Assembly (NCBI GenBank): GCA_030691775.1
Contig: JAUYDN010000225.1
Span: forward strand, 1-9,033
Direction of reading: 5' to 3'
Origin: Dehalococcoidia bacterium
GTDB taxonomy: Bacteria; Chloroflexota; Dehalococcoidia; Dehalococcoidales; Fen-1064
DNA: 9,033 nucleotides
This document shows, piece by piece, positions 5,652 to 9,033 of the stretch. The stretch's first letter is position 1. Each line of letters starts with the position of its first letter. Under the pieces are notes generated by a model. The model saw nothing but the letters and a program-made list of their open reading frames with translations, ran no database searches and had not been told where the DNA came from. Position numbers and translations under genes: made by a program.

Positions 5652-7484
5652 GTGACGAGTAACCTTGTTACGGAACAATTAAAGCAGTTACCCGCCAGCC
5701 CGGGCGTCTACCTGATGAAGGACGTCAGTGGCAAAATCCTGTACGTGGGCAAAGCCGCAAGCCTGCGCAACCGGGTGCGTAGCTACTTCCAGGCCGGGAC
5801 TGATATTTCACCAAAGACCCGACAGCTCGTAACAGAAGTCCAGAGCCTGGACTTCTTCGTCACCGGCACGGAGCAGGAAGCCCTGGTACTGGAATGCAAC
5901 TTCATCAAGCAGTACCGCCCTCACTATAACGTCCGTCTCAAAGATGATAAGGGCTTCCCATATATCCGCATCGACCTGAAAGAGGACTGGCCCCCCGCTA
6001 CCTTTACGCGCCGTCTGAAGAACGATGGCGCGAGGTACTTCGGGCCGTTCACGAGTGCCTGGTCGGTGCGCCAGACTTTAAAGATACTGGAAGGCATTTT
6101 CGGGTTCCGCGCCTGTTCCAAAAACATCACCGGCACAGATAAAAGGGCATGCCTGAAGTACTACCTTAAGCGTTGCGCGGCACCGTGCATCGGCGTGGTA
6201 ACCAGGGAGGAATACCGGGGGATAATAAAAGATGTCATCCTCTTTTTAGAGGGCAAGCAGGAGGCGGTCATCCGTGAGATTGAGAAGAAGATGCTGGCGG
6301 CATCCGCGGCGCTCGATTTCGAGCGGGCGGCACGCTACCGCGACCAGGTGCAGGCGATAAAGACAGTCATCCAGGAACAGCGCATCACGGCGCGTGTCGG
6401 CGGCGAAGCGGATGTGGTGGCTTTTGCTACCGACCGCGATACAGCGTACGTGCAGGTATATTTCCTGCGGCACGGCAGGGTGGTGGGGCGGGAGGGCTTT
6501 ACCCTCACCGGCACGCGTTCCGAAACGCCGGAGAGCATTATGACCAGCTTTGTGAAACAGTATTATGATAACGCCACTCATTTTCCGCGCACTCTGCTCC
6601 TCCAGCACCCCATCGAAGATAAAGAAGCAATACTGGAATGGTTGAAGCAGAAGCGTGGCGGCGCTATCGATATCGGGGTGCCGAATAGAGGCTTGAAAAA
6701 AGAGCTGGTAGACATCGTGGCTAAAAACGCGGAGCAGGGACTCCAGCAGGAGAAAATCAAGCAATTCGCTGAGCCAGCCGCTTTAGAAGAAGCCTTGAAA
6801 GAGATGCAGAAAGCACTCGCCTTACCTCGCTTACCCGCCCGCCTCGAAGGCTACGACATCTCCAATATCCAGGGTAAGGAAGCCGTCGGTAGCATGGTGG
6901 TGTTCGACCACGGCAAGCCCAAACCGGCACACTACCGCCGTTTCCGCATCAAGACCGTAAACGGCGCCAATGACTATGCGATGTTGCAGGAAGTGCTGAA
7001 AAGACGATTCAAACGGGTGGCATCGGCTGACACAGCCACGCCGGATACGTGGGCAATCATTCCCGACCTCGTCCTCATCGACGGCGGCAAGGGGCAATTG
7101 AGCGCGGCGCAGTCAGCCCTAAAAGAAGCGGGAGCGGATTCCATACCCGTAGCCAGCCTGGCGAAAGAAAACGAGGAGCTGTTCCTCCCCGACCGTAAGA
7201 GCGCAATTGTCCTGCCGCGTAACTCGCCGGGACTGCAGTTGCTCCAGCGCGTGCGGGATGAAGCACATCGTTTCGCCCTTGCTTATCATACCCGGGTACG
7301 CAAGAAGAGGAACTTCACCTCCGCCCTCGATAGCGTGCCCGGCATCGGACCCGTCAGGAAGCGCGCCCTGCTCAAGAAATTCGGTACGGTGCGGGCGATT
7401 AAAGAGACACCACTTGAAGAGCTGTTGAAGGTCGATGGGATGACACGCGTCGCCGCGGAAAAGCTGAAGGAGAGCCTGGGATAG
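5652..7484 (+). CDS. uvrC: UvrABC system protein C (excinuclease subunit)
   Basis: Nuclease of nucleotide excision repair that cuts both sides of a UvrB-marked lesion. Residue numbers count from the alternative ATG 5646. The GIY-YIG domain (about 15-95) has SPGVYLMKD and ILYVGKA and makes the 3' cut. Four cysteines at 157, 169, 177 and 181 (FRACSKN, ACLKYYLKRCAAPC) match the known iron-sulfur ligands. A UVR domain for UvrB contact lies at about 206-240. The RNase H-like domain that makes the 5' cut carries Asp404 (GYDISN), Asp479 (LIDGGKGQ) and His541 (DEAHRF). Two helix-hairpin-helix motifs end the protein (about 558-612). Length is normal. I prefer GTG 5652 because GAGGA (5641-5645) is 6 nt before it; the ATG at 5646 touches that site and would add only two residues. 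Confidence 0.96.
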   Translation: MTSNLVTEQLKQLPASPGVYLMKDVSGKILYVGKAASLRNRVRSYFQAGTDISPKTRQLVTEVQSLDFFVTGTEQEALVLECNFIKQYRPHYNVRLKDDKGFPYIRIDLKEDWPPATFTRRLKNDGARYFGPFTSAWSVRQTLKILEGIFGFRACSKNITGTDKRACLKYYLKRCAAPCIGVVTREEYRGIIKDVILFLEGKQEAVIREIEKKMLAASAALDFERAARYRDQVQAIKTVIQEQRITARVGGEADVVAFATDRDTAYVQVYFLRHGRVVGREGFTLTGTRSETPESIMTSFVKQYYDNATHFPRTLLLQHPIEDKEAILEWLKQKRGGAIDIGVPNRGLKKELVDIVAKNAEQGLQQEKIKQFAEPAALEEALKEMQKALALPRLPARLEGYDISNIQGKEAVGSMVVFDHGKPKPAHYRRFRIKTVNGANDYAMLQEVLKRRFKRVASADTATPDTWAIIPDLVLIDGGKGQLSAAQSALKEAGADSIPVASLAKENEELFLPDRKSAIVLPRNSPGLQLLQRVRDEAHRFALAYHTRVRKKRNFTSALDSVPGIGPVRKRALLKKFGTVRAIKETPLEELLKVDGMTRVAAEKLKESLG

Positions 7485-7487
7485 TGT

Positions 7488-8474
7488 ATGCCGGCTAATC
7501 TACCTCCGCAATACTACGAAGCGGAAAAACGCTTGCGCGAAGCTAAGACCCCCGAGGAGAAAATCGAGCACCTCGAGGAAATGATTGGCATCATGCCCAA
7601 GCACAAGGGCACGGACCATCTCAAAGCCGACCTGCGCCGTAAAATCGCCAAGTTCTCCGAGATGTCCGGTAAGAAGGCCGGCGGTACGCGCGCCTCGTTG
7701 ACCATCCCTAAGGAAGGCGCCGCCCAGATTGCCATTATCGGACTACCCAACGCCGGCAAGTCCCAGCTCGTGGCGAAAGTTACCAAGGCTACACCCACCG
7801 TCGCCGATTACCCGTTCACTACCACCGTGGCTACCCCGGGCATGATGGAGCATGAAAACGTCCAGATACAGCTCATCGATACGCCGCCGCTGGTGGTAAG
7901 CTCATCGGTCTTCTGGTTCTCACCTATCCTGAAGCGGGCGGACGTCCTGCTCATTCTCATCGATTTAAGCACAGACCCACTCGGGCAAATGGAGGCCATC
8001 ATCTCTCTGCTGGACGGTATGAGAATAACGCTGGATAAGAACCGCACCCAGGATGAGAACGGCCGCGAGCTTGTGTATAAGGAGACCATCATCGTGGGGA
8101 ATAAAATCGACCTCGACCCGGACGGGCGGAACTTGAAAGACCTCAAAGAGATGTACGGCGAGCGGTTCCCGGTGGTGGGCATCGCCGCGAAAGCTGGCAC
8201 GGGAATCGAGGAGATGAAACGGGCTATCTACCGCCTGCTGGATGTCATCCGCATCTACACCAAGCGTCCCGGTGGTAAGGCGGACATGACAGAGCCGGTG
8301 GTCTTGCCCCGCGGCTCAACGCTGGAAGACGCCGCTATGGAAATCCACAAGGACCTGCTCGCCAGGCTGAAGTTTGCCCGTATCTGGGGTAGCGGCAAGC
8401 ATGACGGCGTAATGGTGGGGCGCGACCATATCCTGGAAGAAGGCGATATAATAGAGTTACATGTGCCGAAATAG
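7488..8474 (+). CDS. DRG/Obg-like GTPase with C-terminal TGS domain
   Basis: Probable TRAFAC-class GTPase of 328 residues resembling the DRG (Rbg) branch of the Obg family, which acts on ribosomes or translation; the exact role in bacteria is unknown to me. A charged helical N-terminus (about 8-60) contains PKHKGTDHLKADLRRKIAKF, similar in layout to the DRG N-terminal helices. The G domain shows G1 GLPNAGKS (85-92), a G2 threonine in the FTTTV segment (110-114), G3 DTPP (131-134), G4 NKID (205-208) and G5 AAKAG (233-237). A TGS domain fills about 268-328 (PVVLPRGSTLEDAAMEIHKD), ending IIELHVPK. The last Gly of the usual DTPG is Pro here. The ATG is 3 nt after the uvrC stop, so the two genes are probably co-transcribed, though a functional link to repair is not implied. 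Confidence 0.88.
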   Translation: MPANLPPQYYEAEKRLREAKTPEEKIEHLEEMIGIMPKHKGTDHLKADLRRKIAKFSEMSGKKAGGTRASLTIPKEGAAQIAIIGLPNAGKSQLVAKVTKATPTVADYPFTTTVATPGMMEHENVQIQLIDTPPLVVSSSVFWFSPILKRADVLLILIDLSTDPLGQMEAIISLLDGMRITLDKNRTQDENGRELVYKETIIVGNKIDLDPDGRNLKDLKEMYGERFPVVGIAAKAGTGIEEMKRAIYRLLDVIRIYTKRPGGKADMTEPVVLPRGSTLEDAAMEIHKDLLARLKFARIWGSGKHDGVMVGRDHILEEGDIIELHVPK

Positions 8475-8559
8475 CTAATAGCTGTCAGCAATCAGCAACT
8501 AGCGGTACCGTGCCGTGAAACAGGAAATTCTCCTCTCCCTTGACGGGCGTTGCCCTAAA
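8475..8559. other. start of repeat-rich intergenic region
   Basis: This begins with AGCTGTCAGCAATCAGC-like short near-repeats (about 8479-8495). A small G/C hairpin GGGC-GTT-GCCC lies at 8545-8555. The 11-mer CCCTTGACGGG at 8537-8547 recurs at 8728-8738. No open frame here looks like a protein, and no clear terminator for the upstream operon was found. Confidence 0.4.
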
Positions 8560-8625
8560 TGTCATTCTGAGGAGCGAAGTGAACGAAGAATCTCCGACAC
8601 TACTCAGTAGGTAGGGAGACCCTTC
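8560..8625. repeat. palindromic repeat of a second family, apparently truncated
   Basis: The sequence opens TGTCATTCTGAGGAGCGAAG and continues to GAAGAATCTCC (8585-8595). It then folds through CTACT-C-AGTAG (near 8600-8610) to an imperfect partner GGAGACCCTTC (8614-8624). In full-length relatives known from memory, the right arm would go on to mirror the left outer arm (ending in a complement of TGTCATTCTGAG). Here it breaks off into unrelated A-rich sequence, so the copy looks 3'-truncated or decayed. Confidence 0.55.
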
Positions 8626-8661
8626 TAGAGAAAAAGTCCAAATCACAAATTTCAATAGTCA

Positions 8662-8690
8662 ACCCCCCCTTTCTCCCCACCAGAGGGGGT
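8662..8690. repeat. C-run / G-run hairpin
   Basis: ACCCCC (8662-8667) is complementary to GGGGGT (8685-8690) across a 17-nt loop that includes CTCCCC. It resembles in style the C-run hairpin after rho, but is not the same sequence. It lacks a following T-run, so it is not called a terminator. Confidence 0.4.
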
Positions 8691-8748
8691 CAGGGTGACA
8701 AGGCTACTCGACTTTTGAGGCAAAGCCCCCTTGACGGGAGCAACGTAG

Positions 8749-8790
8749 GGTGGGTGAAATGCCGATTCATCGGTGATGAAACCCACCGTT
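8749..8790. repeat. nested palindrome GGTGGGT ... ACCCACC
   Basis: GGTGGGT (8749-8755) pairs with ACCCACC near 8781-8787. Inside it sits a second small palindrome CCGAT-TC-ATCGG. The surrounding GTAGGGTGGGT start is characteristic of a dispersed repeat type I have seen in diverse bacteria; identity beyond that is not established. It lies about 50 nt upstream of the flavodoxin-like gene, so it could be transcribed into that leader. Confidence 0.5.
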
Positions 8791-8841
8791 ATCTGAACAA
8801 GGGATTTATTTAGAGTTTAGTGTTTATCCCCGGAGGTTTTA

Positions 8842-9033
8842 ATGGCTAAGGTAGCAATCGTGTATGAATCCTTTTACGGCAATACGAAAATGGTGGCAGA
8901 GAGTATTGCGGAGGGGCTGAAGAAGGCAGGAGTGGAGGTCATTTTAGCCATGCCAAAAGAAGCCGACTGGCTACAGCTATCGAACACACAGGCGATTCTC
9001 ATCGGCAGTCCCGACCACATGGGTAACGCCGTC
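8842..9033 (+). CDS. flavodoxin-domain protein, partial at window end
   Basis: Only the first 64 codons are in the window. The start ATG has GGAGGT at 8832-8837, 4 nt upstream. The product begins MAKVAIVYESFYGNTKMVAE. It shows the flavodoxin FMN-phosphate loop S-F-Y-G-N-T (residues 10-15) after a hydrophobic first strand, and a second strand ending in AILIGSPDHMGNAV, where the aromatic/loop region before the isoalloxazine ring is expected. It is likely an FMN-binding electron carrier or the flavodoxin part of a larger protein such as a flavodiiron or NAD(P)H oxidoreductase. The missing C-terminus prevents a choice. It is separated from the GTPase gene by a repeat-filled gap, so it is probably a separate transcription unit. 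Confidence 0.85.
   Translation, partial: MAKVAIVYESFYGNTKMVAESIAEGLKKAGVEVILAMPKEADWLQLSNTQAILIGSPDHMGNAV

Noticed and set aside
6246..6764. Long minus-strand open frame (172 codons) opposite uvrC
   Set aside because: It lies wholly antisense to conserved UvrC sequence. Such open frames arise from the codon bias of the sense strand, and no protein family is recognisable.
1..9033. CRISPR array, tRNA, rRNA or prophage genes
   Set aside because: I saw no regularly spaced direct repeats, no tRNA cloverleaf and no rRNA-like stretch. Every sizeable gene is a recognisable chromosomal gene or the hicBA module.

Overview
The window is a stretch of bacterial chromosome with mostly housekeeping genes, all on the + strand. 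From recognition of the proteins and the type of interspersed palindromic repeats, my best guess is a member of the Chloroflexota, probably an uncultured Dehalococcoidia-like lineage. This is inference: there is no rRNA or other decisive marker here, and I ran no search.

Layout. Positions 1-161 hold the right part of a small palindromic mobile element (copy 1), followed by a plausible promoter at 202-230. Next come pyrG (CTP synthase), a HAD-family phosphatase 1 nt behind it, and a small transaldolase of the FSA/TalC type. A HicB antitoxin gene follows the transaldolase after 13 nt. Behind hicB is a broken hicA toxin gene, then rho (transcription terminator), uvrC (excision-repair nuclease), and 3 nt later a DRG/Obg-like GTPase with a TGS domain. 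A 367-nt repeat-rich gap leads to a flavodoxin-like gene cut off by the window end.

Main observation. hicA is split by a 180-bp non-coding element (3786-3965) whose ends form an inverted repeat (ATACAAGCGT / ACGTTTGTAT) and which is flanked by TA on both sides. Removing the element plus one TA joins the two halves in frame into a 75-residue HicA with the catalytic G-S-H and the C-terminal conserved part. Copy 1 upstream of pyrG shares the internal palindrome arms and the right-end sequence, also followed by TA. The two copies plus the intact reading frame define the ends of a MITE-like element, probably moved by a Tc1/mariner-IS630 type transposase that is not in the window. It has left an apparently intact antitoxin gene beside a dead toxin.

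How the genes fit together. pyrG and the HAD gene are almost certainly co-transcribed, as are uvrC and the GTPase gene. The hicBA module looks like an accessory insertion between core genes. The gaps at 2664-2807, 5522-5645 and 8475-8841 are filled with short inverted repeats of several families, so the intergenic space of this genome appears heavily colonised by small palindromic elements.
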